Assembly: GCF_019977735.1 (NCBI RefSeq)
Contig: NZ_AP025018.1
Span: forward strand, 992,001-1,056,000
Length of the DNA stretch: 64,000 bases
From: Calothrix sp. PCC 7716
GTDB lineage: Bacteria > Cyanobacteriota > Cyanobacteriia > Cyanobacteriales > Nostocaceae
Reading direction: 5' to 3'
How positions within the stretch are numbered: the first letter of the stretch is position 1; every line of letters begins with the position of its first letter. The position numbers and the translations under genes were made by a program. Of this stretch, positions 8,933 to 18,706 are shown piece by piece. Below the pieces are notes generated by a model that saw only the letters and a program-made list of their open reading frames with translations, was not told the origin of the DNA and ran no database searches.

Positions 8933-9229
8933 CTATAATTTTTGGTTTCCTTGGTTAGGATACTCGCGCGTTGGTAGTAGTCCCCATGCTTCTGCGTCTG
9001 CTCCCCAGTTACGAAATATTTTTTGTCTGGCAAAAGCATTGGCAAAGCGCCAATTGTATATTCGCTTCCATGCGCTTGACCATTGCGCTGTTTCGTCTGC
9101 TGCTTGAAGCGCGCGTATTTCTGCTTCTAGTGCGTTGCTGTGCTTTTGCATTATGGCTTCGATGTCTCGGAAGTGGTCGTCTGGTTGCCGCATGGAATAA
9201 GTTTTTGTGTTGATAGTTAGGGACTTCAA
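8933..9229 (-). CDS. 98-aa protein coupled to GUN4 gene, unknown function
   Basis: A soluble, helical protein rich in Ala, Arg, Gln and Trp. The central part (about residues 20-75) looks like a pair of helices, with WSSAWKRIYNWRFANAF in the second. No family is recognised. An internal ATG at codon 13 is an alternative start. The stop codon is 2 bases before the GUN4 start, which argues for joint translation and a shared process. It could also be the remnant N-terminal part of a once-fused GUN4 protein. Confidence 0.5.
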   Translation of the reverse strand: MKSLTINTKTYSMRQPDDHFRDIEAIMQKHSNALEAEIRALQAADETAQWSSAWKRIYNWRFANAFARQKIFRNWGADAEAWGLLPTREYPNQGNQKL

Positions 9230-9250
9230 AATAAAATATCTCTAAAATTT

Positions 9251-9365
9251 TCTTGTGGGGTGGGCATCCTTGCCCGCCTCAGAACTGGAACGGGCAGGGA
9301 TGCCCATTCCACAATTGCTGGATGCCCATTCCACAATTGCTGGTTGCCATTCCACAATTGCTGGT
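9251..9365. repeat. CTTGTGG/GGGCATCC repeat with 22-base tandem copies
   Basis: The left part (9251-9308) holds the inverted elements GGGCATCCTTGCCCGCC and CGGGCAGGGATGCCC of a dispersed family also seen at 24247-24315, 54085-54139 and 62417-62443. The right end continues into three tandem copies of a unit TGCCCATTCCACAATTGCTGG at 9301-9322, 9323-9344 and 9345-9365 (the last is one base shorter). The rest of the 9230-9783 gap holds AT-rich DNA, two GGCGCC-type sites and presumably the promoter of the downstream transporter. No gene is seen there. Confidence 0.8.
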
Positions 9366-9783
9366 GAATTAAGTTTTTGGAAATCCCTTACTAAATATAA
9401 CTTGCTGTACAGGCGCCGGAGTTCATCCTTTTGTTGATAAAATTGTAAACTTATTTATAGGGGTAAAGCCTGAGAGGGTTTGTAAGCTAGCAAACATTAT
9501 TTTATATCCAGTAAGTTTTTATAATCTCACTTTTTGGTTGTGAAACCTATAGTTAATAAGCTTTACAGCGCTTTTTATGACTATGGTTCATTTGAAATAC
9601 TGGTATTAATTATTTATCAGTAAAGAAATTAATGAATATTTAATGATTTTTTTTTATCAGAAAAAATATGGTATGTTGCCAAAATTGGATTTATTGTTTG
9701 GGCTTTATCTGACACAATAGTTCCATAAAACTACGAACGAATAACTGCTTACTCTTCCACAACAGACCAGAGGTGTAGAACTA

Positions 9784-11892
9784 ATGGGTCAGTCTGAGAA
9801 CAATATAAATGTAAATCACCGAGAAAATAACTCGGCGCCACAATTAGATGCTTCGCTCGAAGCTTCGATAAACGCACAGAAGACTGTGCAAAAATTAACT
9901 GATGAGCTAATCGTTCTTCAATCAAACGTTCTCAACTCTTTGCAGGAAGATGTGAAGCGTCTAGTTGAGGAAAAGCGTCAGCTAACTGATGATGTCCAAA
10001 AGCTCTCTGTACAAAAGAATAATTTACAGTCCTCGCAAATTGAACAGCAGCAACAGGTATTAATTCGACAACTAGTACAAGTTCTTGCCAACCACGTCTC
10101 TGTACAATTGCAGTCGTCGTTAGAGCAGTTGTTTGAGTCGGCTATAGTGCGTGTGTCAAAGAATAATACTATACAACCGTATACTGAAACACAAATTACC
10201 GCGAATCCTGATTCTGATGTTGATAATTTAATAACTTCGCTCAAAGCTGCGGTTACAAGTACCTTTGAAGAACTACAAAGTGAGTTAAAAAATTACCAAA
10301 GCAGTTTTTCGGTGCAGCTTTCCCGGATGTATAGCGAACAAGAACAAGGTGAAGCTATTTTAGCTGAGTTAGTGTACCGTCTCCGCAACGAACTTGAGTC
10401 GGCGCCTCAAAATGTCGATAATAAAGTCGAGGAGTTTGCCTCGGTTGAATTATCTGAAGCACTTGAAAACCCCGAAACTGCCGAATTTTACACTCTTAAT
10501 AATATAGATATAAATGCACCTGAGAGCCAATTAGAAACTCAACGTACAAATGAACCACATCGTAATCATCCTAATACTGTTATTCCTAACCCTGTAACGC
10601 GCGCTCAAGTTGAAGCTTCCTTAGAACCTGTTGAAAATACAGAGTTTGTCGAATCACAACCCCAAGAATCTGTAGAAAGAGTCAAATTATTGAGACCTCA
10701 AGAATCTTCACTACCTGGAACTTCTGTTGTTGAAACAATTGTACCTACGCCAATTCCAACTCCAAGTATACGTCGAAGACGTGTTGAAGCTAGAAGACCA
10801 CAGACCCCACCTGAAGTGGAAGTGAACAGTCGAGAACTTCCGACTTCGATAAAAGCTGGGTTTATACTGATTATGCTATCGGTTGTTGCTTCTGCGCTGT
10901 ATAACGTTTCTGTGAAAGCGATGTTCTTCCAAAAATCGCAAATTTTTGGAGTTTTTGATGTCCAGCAGCTTATCGTTCCAACCCTTGGTAATTGTTTTTT
11001 AATTTTGATGCTGCGAATGTTGGTGGTTGTACCGCTAATGTTGGTAATGGCGCCTATTATGCATCAAGGTATTTGGAATGATATTAGAGGTTTGGTAGAT
11101 TCATTACGTAATAATAAGGGTTATGCACCCAATGCTACACCAATGCCACGGGCAATTACTAAGCAAGTGTTGGTGCTATCGCTGATTAGTGGATTTTTCT
11201 TGTTTTTATCTCAGGTGCTAATTTACTTGGCTATTGGTCAAGTTGCCACGGGTGTCGCAATTTCGCTTTTCTTTATTTACCCTGTCATTAGTGGTTTCTT
11301 TGGCTGGTTAATATTTAAGAACGACCGTGAACGTCCTACTTTGTCACGGGTTAGCGCTATTGCTTGTATTTGCTTTGGTCAGTTACTTGTTTTAGGTTCT
11401 AATACGTCGAACCCAAATATATCGTTCGGAAGTACTGCTGCGATTGTTTCGGGTGTGACTTTTGCTATTTATATTGTCTTAACTCGTATTTGTGCTGCAC
11501 GCTTACATCCTGTTTCGTTTACTTTGCTTAACTTTACTACGATGTTGCTGCTATGCTTTGTGGCTTTAATTATTCCGCTACCCGCTAATATCGGTGTACA
11601 AGTTAATAACACCAATTTTCTTGAACTTATTCTCAGCGCTTTTATTTTAGGTGTGTTAACCTTAGCTGGATACGTGCTTAACAACCTTGGTATCCGTAAA
11701 TTTGGCGCCATCCGCTCTGCGCTCATTGGCGCCTGTGTCCCAGCTTTGACGGTGCTTTTCGCCGGGTTGATAATTCAAGAAAACTTGGAATTAATTCAAG
11801 TTATAGGCGTTTTAGTTGTGACAGTCGGCGCCGCTGCTTTCAACTTAGAGAAAATACGTAATCGCTCTAGAAGTTCCAGAACTACCGCTTAA
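9784..11892 (+). CDS. EamA/DMT-family transporter with long coiled-coil N-terminal extension
   Basis: A 702-residue protein in two parts. Residues 1-350 are hydrophilic. A heptad-patterned region (about 25-110, e.g. VQKLTDELIVLQSNVLNSLQ) is followed by an acidic, Pro- and Glu-rich linker and a basic stretch (IRRRRVEARRP). Residues 355-690 contain ten hydrophobic segments in two halves, as in drug/metabolite transporters of the EamA type, which are normally about 300 residues long. Substrate and direction are unknown. The large cytoplasmic extension is unusual and could serve oligomerisation or docking. The gene stands alone, with gaps of over 500 bases on both sides. Confidence 0.8.
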   Translation: MGQSENNINVNHRENNSAPQLDASLEASINAQKTVQKLTDELIVLQSNVLNSLQEDVKRLVEEKRQLTDDVQKLSVQKNNLQSSQIEQQQQVLIRQLVQVLANHVSVQLQSSLEQLFESAIVRVSKNNTIQPYTETQITANPDSDVDNLITSLKAAVTSTFEELQSELKNYQSSFSVQLSRMYSEQEQGEAILAELVYRLRNELESAPQNVDNKVEEFASVELSEALENPETAEFYTLNNIDINAPESQLETQRTNEPHRNHPNTVIPNPVTRAQVEASLEPVENTEFVESQPQESVERVKLLRPQESSLPGTSVVETIVPTPIPTPSIRRRRVEARRPQTPPEVEVNSRELPTSIKAGFILIMLSVVASALYNVSVKAMFFQKSQIFGVFDVQQLIVPTLGNCFLILMLRMLVVVPLMLVMAPIMHQGIWNDIRGLVDSLRNNKGYAPNATPMPRAITKQVLVLSLISGFFLFLSQVLIYLAIGQVATGVAISLFFIYPVISGFFGWLIFKNDRERPTLSRVSAIACICFGQLLVLGSNTSNPNISFGSTAAIVSGVTFAIYIVLTRICAARLHPVSFTLLNFTTMLLLCFVALIIPLPANIGVQVNNTNFLELILSAFILGVLTLAGYVLNNLGIRKFGAIRSALIGACVPALTVLFAGLIIQENLELIQVIGVLVVTVGAAAFNLEKIRNRSRSSRTTA

Positions 11893-12149
11893 AATCAATG
11901 AATATCATTATCAGGATGACTATGTATCTATTAGGACAATATTTTTGGTGTTGGTAATGGTAGTATTCATGCAAACTTTAAATAAAACCGTTATTTGTGT
12001 AATCGGTGACATGTACTGTGTACCTTAAGTTTACACGAGCGATTTTTATTTGAATAAAGTAAAAATTATTATATCAAGCGTGCCACTAAGGAGTACTCTA
12101 GATGCCAGAAGATGTTTTGTAAAAAAAATATCATCTGGTACTGTTACCA

Positions 12150-12172
12150 ATTTTCGCTCGTTAGACGAAAAT
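12150..12172. promoter_or_regulatory. hairpin in the hetR upstream region
   Basis: ATTTTCG 12150-12156 pairs perfectly with CGAAAAT 12166-12172 around a nine-base loop. The stem continues with CCA/TGG after a one-base bulge. An upstream partial pairing of CCAGAAGATG (12105-12114) with CATCTGG (12132-12138) is also possible. The element lies 320 bases before hetR, in a region that in other heterocystous strains holds several hetR transcription starts. A regulatory or terminator role is inferred only. Confidence 0.35.
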
Positions 12173-12191
12173 CTGGTGTAAAAGAGTATTT

Positions 12192-12368
12192 GTGGATGTA
12201 GTTATAATAGTTTCACCCATAAATACCCCTGAAGACAGAGTGATTTTAGCCAAAAGCTTTGCTCATAAAGTCTTGAAGGAAATCACAACTGAGGAAAGGA
12301 GTTTTATATATTTACCAGAAAATACGGATGAAAAGTTGATTAAGACTACCAATAATACCGAGATTTGA
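12192..12368 (+). CDS. possible 58-aa protein upstream of hetR
   Basis: A GTG at 12192 opens 58 codons ending at TGA 12366-12368. The product starts VDVVIIVSPINTPEDRVILA and has a normal, mildly amphipathic composition without low complexity. No Shine-Dalgarno is obvious before the GTG, and the frame has no other start nearby after the upstream TAG. It may be a small gene, a remnant of a longer one, or chance. It lies 120 bases before hetR on the same strand. The rest of the 11893-12488 gap holds the hairpin above and probably the hetR promoters. Confidence 0.25.
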   Translation: MDVVIIVSPINTPEDRVILAKSFAHKVLKEITTEERSFIYLPENTDEKLIKTTNNTEI

Positions 12369-12449
12369 AGCATAATGGATTATCTAAGATTATCGTTCAT
12401 TGAACACATTGCTTCCGACTCGGGTGTATACTACTTACTTTCGATCTAA

Positions 12450-13388
<939 letters not shown>

Positions 13389-13456
13389 TATTTAATTCCA
13401 ACAAGATTGGTATTAGTTTTTCTAATAAAAATACTAATTAATAAGAATCCATGTCG

Positions 13457-13476
13457 AATCCACCATTTGGTGGATT
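13457..13476 (+). terminator. hairpin after hetR
   Basis: AATCCACC 13457-13464 pairs perfectly with GGTGGATT 13469-13476 around an ATTT loop, 69 bases after the hetR stop. A T-rich tract follows only about 20 bases later, so it may act as a terminator or as a 3' stability element. Confidence 0.5.
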
Positions 13477-13531
13477 TGTCAATGGGATTGTAATTTTTTA
13501 GTCTAAATTATTTTATTAACTTATAAATGAA

Positions 13532-14617
13532 TCATTCTGGTGCAGAATCGGTTGTCAACATCGAGGGTGCATCTCCCTCAACTGCATTAGTTTTATCGAC
13601 CCATCCTTTTAAAGCATCATTAATTACACCCGCAACAGGGACGGCAATTAGTAGTCCTAATAATCCACCAACGTAAGTACCAACAAGTAGCGAAGTTAAT
13701 ACCCATATTGGACGTAAACCAGTAAAACTACCTAAAAGACGAGGTGCCACAGCTTGGTCGATTAATTGGTCGATGACAATAGAAACAGCTAATACTCTTG
13801 CTGCCAACCAAATATCATGGGATGCAATAATTAAGGTGATAACCGCAAGGCTAACTACATCACCAAACGGGATTAAGCTTAAAATACCTATTCCTAAACC
13901 GAACACCAAACCAAACGGAACTTGTAGAACAAGAAATACCACTGTTAGCGATACTCCCATCAACACAGCTAAAGCGACTTGCCCGATTAAATAGTTTCGG
14001 AAATTTTGCTGAAATGATTCCTGTAATTTGACAGCAAAGCTAGTTGGCAATTTTTTAAATATCCCATCCCAAATACGGGCGCCGTCACTCAAAAGGTAAA
14101 ATGTAAACACGACGGTCACCAAAGCTTCAGAAACACTATCAATAGCTTCAACTGCAAAAGTAAAAAGTCGGTTGCCAAAAAATTCTACCTCCGAAGGAAA
14201 TTTATCGGTTAATTCTGTGGCAATTCGGCTAAAATCTACATCGAACCCACGATTTGCTGCCCAAGTATTTGCAGCTAGTAACTTTTGCTGTCCAGAGTCT
14301 ATCCATTCTGGAATGACTTTTGTCATTTCGTTAAACTGTTCATAACCTAGCGGTAGTATAGTCACACCTAGGGTAAATATAAGTAACAAAGCAGAAATAA
14401 ATACGATTCCAACAGCATACCCACGTTTGACACCACGACCATGAAGTATTGATACCGGAAAGTTTAATATAAACGCCAGTAGTGAAGCTAGTACAATTGT
14501 TGTAATTATCGGTTTAAAATAATCGAAAACGCGAAAAGCTAACCACCCATTCAAAAACACTAACGGAAACAGCAGCGTGATTATCAATAATTGTACTAGT
14601 CGATTCAGCGAATTCAT
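13532..14617 (-). CDS. AI-2E family transporter (PerM/UPF0118)
   Basis: A 361-residue membrane protein with about seven to eight hydrophobic segments. It has the family pattern: three segments near the N-terminus (residues 5-80), a soluble stretch (about 95-160), then a second membrane block with QVPFGLVFGLGIGILSLIPFGD and IDQLIDQAVAPRLLG. The latter is the conserved signature of this family. Members export small molecules or ions; the name comes from E. coli TqsA and the substrate here is unknown. It converges on hetR but shares no obvious pathway with it. Confidence 0.88.
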   Translation of the reverse strand: MNSLNRLVQLLIITLLFPLVFLNGWLAFRVFDYFKPIITTIVLASLLAFILNFPVSILHGRGVKRGYAVGIVFISALLLIFTLGVTILPLGYEQFNEMTKVIPEWIDSGQQKLLAANTWAANRGFDVDFSRIATELTDKFPSEVEFFGNRLFTFAVEAIDSVSEALVTVVFTFYLLSDGARIWDGIFKKLPTSFAVKLQESFQQNFRNYLIGQVALAVLMGVSLTVVFLVLQVPFGLVFGLGIGILSLIPFGDVVSLAVITLIIASHDIWLAARVLAVSIVIDQLIDQAVAPRLLGSFTGLRPIWVLTSLLVGTYVGGLLGLLIAVPVAGVINDALKGWVDKTNAVEGDAPSMLTTDSAPE

Positions 14618-14639
14618 ATTTTTCTAAATTTGAAACAAA

Positions 14640-14672
14640 ACTCAGCACTCAGCACTTTCCACTCAGCACTCT
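14640..14672. repeat. short tandem heptamer repeat (ACTCAGC)
   Basis: A short STRR array, ACTCAGCACTCAGCACT, a small interruption and a further ACTCAGCACTC. It fills the gap between the stop of the molybdopterin oxidoreductase gene (14673) and the start region of the next minus-strand gene. Related arrays occur at 28094, 40321, 42651 and 49471. Confidence 0.85.
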
Positions 14673-15401
14673 TTAAAGTCCTGCAAACCATTCGTAACCT
14701 TGGTCTTCCCAGTATCCTTTGTAGCGGGATAAATTACTGACTAAACTAATTTGAGTTACCCATTTGCTTTGCTTATAGCCAAGTTTAACTGGTGACGCTA
14801 ACCTTAGAGGCGCCCCGTTATCTATTGGTAATGGTTCACCGTTTTTTTGATATGCTAGTAGTGTTTGTGGATGTAGAGAGGAAGCAATATCCCAACTTGA
14901 ATAATATTTGTCTGCCGATATAAAATATGCGTATTTGACAGTTTCTTTCGGTTGTGCTAAGGCTATGATATCACGTAGACGCACACCAGCCCATTGCACG
15001 ATTGCCGCCCACCCTTCTACACAAACATGACGGATAATGATTGAAGTTAGGGGCAGCTTTTGTATTTCTGCCATGCTCAAGCTTAAGGGATTATTTACAT
15101 CTCCATCTACTACCAAACGGTAGTTTTCGATGTCGATAATTGGTGTATTACGAAAGGTATTGACGATTAGTGCTTTATTGTCGATTTCTGACACCGAGAA
15201 TTCGGGTACGAGTTTTTGCGGTTTCAGTCCAAAAATAAATGATTCGACTTTTTGATTCAACGGTTCGGAAATTGCACCAGCAACATCTTCAAACAACGGT
15301 GAACCACAACCCGAAAGTAGTAGACTGGCGCCTGATATTCCTGATATCGTTAAAAACTGGCGCCGTGTTAATTTGAGACTCGGTGTATGAATTAGACCCA
15401 T
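14673..15401 (-). CDS. molybdopterin-dependent oxidoreductase (sulfite oxidase fold)
   Basis: A 242-residue exported enzyme. The N-terminus has a twin-arginine signal (LTRRQFLTISG) followed by a lipobox-like LLLSGC, so it may be a lipid-anchored TAT substrate. The body matches the sulfite oxidase / MsrP molybdopterin domain: VDGDVNNPLSLSMAEIQKLP, the likely molybdenum-ligand Cys in IIRHVCVEGW, and GAPLRLASPVKLGYKQSKW. It lies 6 bases after the cytochrome b gene 15408-16007 and probably receives or donates electrons through it, like MsrP with MsrQ. The substrate is unknown. Confidence 0.85.
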   Translation of the reverse strand: MGLIHTPSLKLTRRQFLTISGISGASLLLSGCGSPLFEDVAGAISEPLNQKVESFIFGLKPQKLVPEFSVSEIDNKALIVNTFRNTPIIDIENYRLVVDGDVNNPLSLSMAEIQKLPLTSIIIRHVCVEGWAAIVQWAGVRLRDIIALAQPKETVKYAYFISADKYYSSWDIASSLHPQTLLAYQKNGEPLPIDNGAPLRLASPVKLGYKQSKWVTQISLVSNLSRYKGYWEDQGYEWFAGL

Positions 15402-15407
15402 AGTGAA

Positions 15408-16007
15408 TTACCAAAACATTGATTCTGTAAATTCTGTACCACCAACTTTGCGCGCTAAGTACGAGTGGACAAGCGCGAAAATTATTACGAGTGGTACTGT
15501 AGCAAAATGAACTATACGCAAAGCTTGCCAACTTCCAAAAAAGTCTACTATCCAAGGAAATTGAGCAGGTTTGTACATTCCTATCCCAGTAAATATCGCA
15601 AATAAAAGAATCGGAATAATACTCGTGTAGGCGATTCGATGCCAAGCAAATGTTAAACGTTTGGGGTTTTGACTTTTTTGCAATGCTTTGATGTCTAGTA
15701 ATCCTACATAACGATGGCGCCAGCGTCGAGTCACTAAAACAAAAATACCATACCAGAGTAAATTTAGAGAAAAGACCCACATTGCCGCAAAGTGCCAATG
15801 TCTACCACCAGCTAACCAACCTCCTAAGGCAAAAATTGGAGGAATATGTAAACCTGCACGTCCTCCAAATACTGGGTTGGCATTATAGATTTGTATTCCA
15901 CTGGTAAGCATGGTTAATAAACTCACGATGTTTATCCAGTGGAAAACTTTTGCCGCAATAGCAATTTTGGGAATTTTCTGTGGTTTCGGTAGGGTCGTCA
16001 TAGTCAC
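15408..16007 (-). CDS. cytochrome b/b6-type membrane partner
   Basis: A 199-residue protein with four hydrophobic segments (about residues 25-45, 75-105, 125-150 and 165-190). It has His residues suited to bind two b-type hemes: KVFHWIN, GRHWHFAAMW, FAWHRIAY and IVHFATV. This is the DUF4405/Ni,Fe-hydrogenase-type cytochrome b arrangement. Together with the following TAT-exported molybdopterin enzyme it forms a membrane redox pair linking the quinone pool to a periplasmic reaction. Confidence 0.82.
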   Translation of the reverse strand: MTMTTLPKPQKIPKIAIAAKVFHWINIVSLLTMLTSGIQIYNANPVFGGRAGLHIPPIFALGGWLAGGRHWHFAAMWVFSLNLLWYGIFVLVTRRWRHRYVGLLDIKALQKSQNPKRLTFAWHRIAYTSIIPILLFAIFTGIGMYKPAQFPWIVDFFGSWQALRIVHFATVPLVIIFALVHSYLARKVGGTEFTESMFW

Positions 16008-16199
16008 TTAAAAAAAGCCATTAAAAAGGTGGGATGTATACCCACCTATATTAATACCATTATTTCTGTACTAACCAATTGGCGTTTAGTGACTGTCAAG
16101 CTAGCTTGTACCAGTTCCAAATGTGAACTTTGTAATGATTTTAATTTTTTGCTTATTTGTTATGTTTTCGGTCTTCTCACATTTTGGCATCAAGAATAC

Positions 16200-16394
16200 T
16201 CAAGTTCTACTATTCGTCAAACTCGCATTTTCTCTATCGATTTGATAATTATCTTTGAGCAATCGTATGTAAGTACGGTAAGGAATATAATGCAAGGGGT
16301 CATACCCATTAAAACGTAGGATAAGAACACAAGCCCAAGAGTACTTACCAGCGATAATTGCCTTGATAACTTCTTCAATCTGCTTTTTATTCAT
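16200..16394 (-). CDS. HetP family heterocyst-commitment protein
   Basis: A 64-residue protein. The core, residues 12-48, reads [20 protein letters not shown] followed by [15 protein letters not shown], the hallmark of HetP and its short paralogues (Asl1930, Alr2902 and Alr3234 in Anabaena 7120). HetP acts after HetR to commit cells to heterocyst fate; the paralogues modulate timing. This copy has only about 15 residues after the core, so it resembles the short paralogues rather than HetP itself, and no paralogue can be assigned. A triple 11-base-spaced repeat lies about 120 bases upstream. HetR is encoded 2.8 kb away. Confidence 0.8.
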   Translation of the reverse strand: MNKKQIEEVIKAIIAGKYSWACVLILRFNGYDPLHYIPYRTYIRLLKDNYQIDRENASLTNSRT

Positions 16395-16515
16395 GGCTTT
16401 AATAACTCAATTTCAAAACTATTTCGTCTTTCGAGCCATAGGGAACTTTTTTTATCTCATTTCACAGTGTATATATCGATTGCATCTGTATTTCACTATT
16501 TTTTAAAAAAAGCGT

Positions 16516-16542
16516 GAAACATTTGTGAAGTTTTTGTGAAGT
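16516..16542 (-). promoter_or_regulatory. three TTCAC half-sites with 11-base spacing, candidate OmpR/PhoB-type operator
   Basis: On the plus strand GTGAA occurs at 16516, 16527 and 16538, an exact 11-base period. The last two units are an 11-base perfect tandem repeat (16524-16545). On the minus strand this reads CTTCACAA, AAA, CTTCACAA, ATG, TTTCACGC, i.e. 8-base units with 3-base spacers, the geometry of PhoB-type boxes. It lies 122-150 bases upstream of the hetP-like gene. No other gene is seen in 16395-17191, which is otherwise very AT-rich. Confidence 0.45.
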
Positions 16543-17191
16543 TATGTCCGTTGTCATTTTTAGTATCCAAATAATTACTTACAATACCACTTTTTAATGA
16601 TGTGATTTTTAGATTTTTTTTATTATATACAAAATCCATATATGTTTATCCCATTGATAAAATTACTTACTGCTTTAAAAAAATAAAACTCTTTCTGTAC
16701 AAACATTATAGCAATTTAACCAATTTAGAATTGTAATATCCAATTCATATTAATATAAGCATACTTATTATATATTGTACAAAAATGCTGGTGAATATAC
16801 TACGTACTTAAGTATTGACTAGCTAAATACGTGATTAAAAATAATACTTGTGCATCAATGAAAATAACTATCATTATTGGCATTTTTTGCAACATTGACC
16901 GAAATATTGTAATTTCAACTTGTAACTATATAGTCACTTTAAATTCTGTCATAAGTACTAACATAAAATAGACCATTAGGAGTATAAGCAATCTTGTTTC
17001 GCTTGTTGTACGTAGCAGCAAATATCATGCTAGTTGAATTATTAGCAATGCCAAGGTTACAAATAATAAAAACTAAATATCAAGCAATTAACTTTCACCA
17101 AATAAAAAGGGGTTACAACCCTCTTTTAGATAGTTGAAATTTACAGTTAAAATCATTAGTATGCGAATCTCGTAAAAATTTTTAGTTAAGT

Positions 17192-18706
17192 TTAAAAATT
17201 AGCATGCTTTTTGATATCGGCATTATGTCTACCAGACGTGCAAATTTCAATGACAAATTCTGTCCCATGTCCTAATTGAGAATTGCAACGAATTTTACCA
17301 CGATGGTTTTGTTCAATAATTTGCTTGCTAATGGCTAGTCCTAGTCCCATACTTTTAGCAATGGGTTTTGTTGTAAAGAATGGTTCAAACATGCGTCGCT
17401 GTATATGAGGAAGAATACCCGTCCCGTTATCGTAGATGTGTATTAACACTTTTTGTTTTTGCGTACTTAGTGGTGCAGATGTATTATTTAGTAATGATAA
17501 ATGACAACGCACTATTTCTGTACTAATCCAAATTTTGGGCATGAAAGAGTTATCGTAGTTCATACGTTCTTCTAGAGCTTCGATGGCATTCGTGAGCAGT
17601 GATATAAAAACTTGATTTATCTCACTTGGTAGACATTCGACGAGTGGAATATCTCCAAATTCTTCGACGACTTCAATTCCAGGTCGATTTTGCTGTTGTT
17701 TAAGACGATGCTGTAAAATTGCGATGGCGCCTGAGATTGTATGATTTAAATTGATTTTCTTGATTTGACTATCGTCATCAGAAAAGTTGTGCAGCGCAGA
17801 AACTATTTTTTGGAGTTGTTCTGAACCTGCTCGTAGCGACCATAGTAATTTGATAAAGTCGGTTTTAATAAAGTTGGTATCGAGAGATTGAAGAAAAGTA
17901 GGTAGTGTCGTTGGGGGTGTTGAGTAGTAATGTTCGTAATGTTCGAGCAATTGTATTAAATCTTCAGCGTATTGACTTGCAGAGTATAGAGCGTTGAAGA
18001 TAAATTCAACTGGGTCTCGAATTTCTTTGACTAAATCGACGATTAGTTCTCCAAGTGTGGCTATTTTTTCTTTCGAGAGCAACTGCTGCTGAATTTGTTG
18101 AATATATAAGCTTTGATGGTCAATTTGTTGTAGATATTGGTTTGAAGAAGCTTCGATGCGGTTGCGCGCTTCGGTTTCAGCTTGTAGTTTTGTTAAAAGT
18201 TGAGCTTGTTGAATTGCAACACTAATTTCTCGTGCAATTAATTTAAGGATGCTGCATTCCTGTTGCTCACTACTTAGCAAGGAGTAACCATTGGCAATTA
18301 ACATTCCCCAAAGAACACGCTCTTTGGTTGAGGCGCCTGAGATACTGAAGTTAGGTGTAAAAATTGGTACAGCGATTGAGTGATTACTATTTGTATGATT
18401 GAGGTTAGGGGAGGAAATTAAAGAATTTGGAGCAACTGTTGAGTCGTTGCCATGAATAGAATAAATTACGATTTGTTGCGTATCTAAAAACTGTTGTAAC
18501 TTTTCAGCGATAGCTTGTAAAGTCGTTGCAAGTTCTGATGCTGGATTTGTATCGATGATTTGAGTGACTTGTTTTAGTAATTCGCATGACTGGTTGCTAT
18601 TTAAAAGGGTTTGGAGTGGTGGTAATTGTTGGGGTTGAAAATCAACCTCAATAAAATTATGGGTGGCTGGTTCTTCAATGTGCATAGCTGCTGTACGATG
18701 GTTCAA
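17192..18706 (-). CDS. histidine kinase-like protein lacking the phospho-acceptor His
   Basis: A 504-residue cytoplasmic protein. Residues about 45-175 look like a GAF domain. A coiled coil (175-215) leads to a HisKA-like helix reading GELIVDLVKEIRDPVEFI. In active kinases this helix reads GELxAGxAHEINNPL, so the phospho-acceptor is replaced by Lys227. The ATPase domain is intact: N-box VFISLLTNAIEAL, G1 YDNGTGILP, F-box FEPFFTTK, G2 SMGLGLAISK and a final GHGTEFVI. It could be a pseudokinase that modulates another kinase or uses another residue. It stands alone in both flanks. Confidence 0.8.
   Translation of the reverse strand: MNHRTAAMHIEEPATHNFIEVDFQPQQLPPLQTLLNSNQSCELLKQVTQIIDTNPASELATTLQAIAEKLQQFLDTQQIVIYSIHGNDSTVAPNSLISSPNLNHTNSNHSIAVPIFTPNFSISGASTKERVLWGMLIANGYSLLSSEQQECSILKLIAREISVAIQQAQLLTKLQAETEARNRIEASSNQYLQQIDHQSLYIQQIQQQLLSKEKIATLGELIVDLVKEIRDPVEFIFNALYSASQYAEDLIQLLEHYEHYYSTPPTTLPTFLQSLDTNFIKTDFIKLLWSLRAGSEQLQKIVSALHNFSDDDSQIKKINLNHTISGAIAILQHRLKQQQNRPGIEVVEEFGDIPLVECLPSEINQVFISLLTNAIEALEERMNYDNSFMPKIWISTEIVRCHLSLLNNTSAPLSTQKQKVLIHIYDNGTGILPHIQRRMFEPFFTTKPIAKSMGLGLAISKQIIEQNHRGKIRCNSQLGHGTEFVIEICTSGRHNADIKKHANF

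Noticed and set aside
15289-15798. 169-residue minus-strand frame across the oxidoreductase and cytochrome genes
   Set aside because: It is a different frame of two well-supported genes on the same strand.
16029-16319. 96-residue plus-strand frame opposite the hetP-like gene
   Set aside because: It is antisense to the conserved HetP core and its composition is not protein-like.
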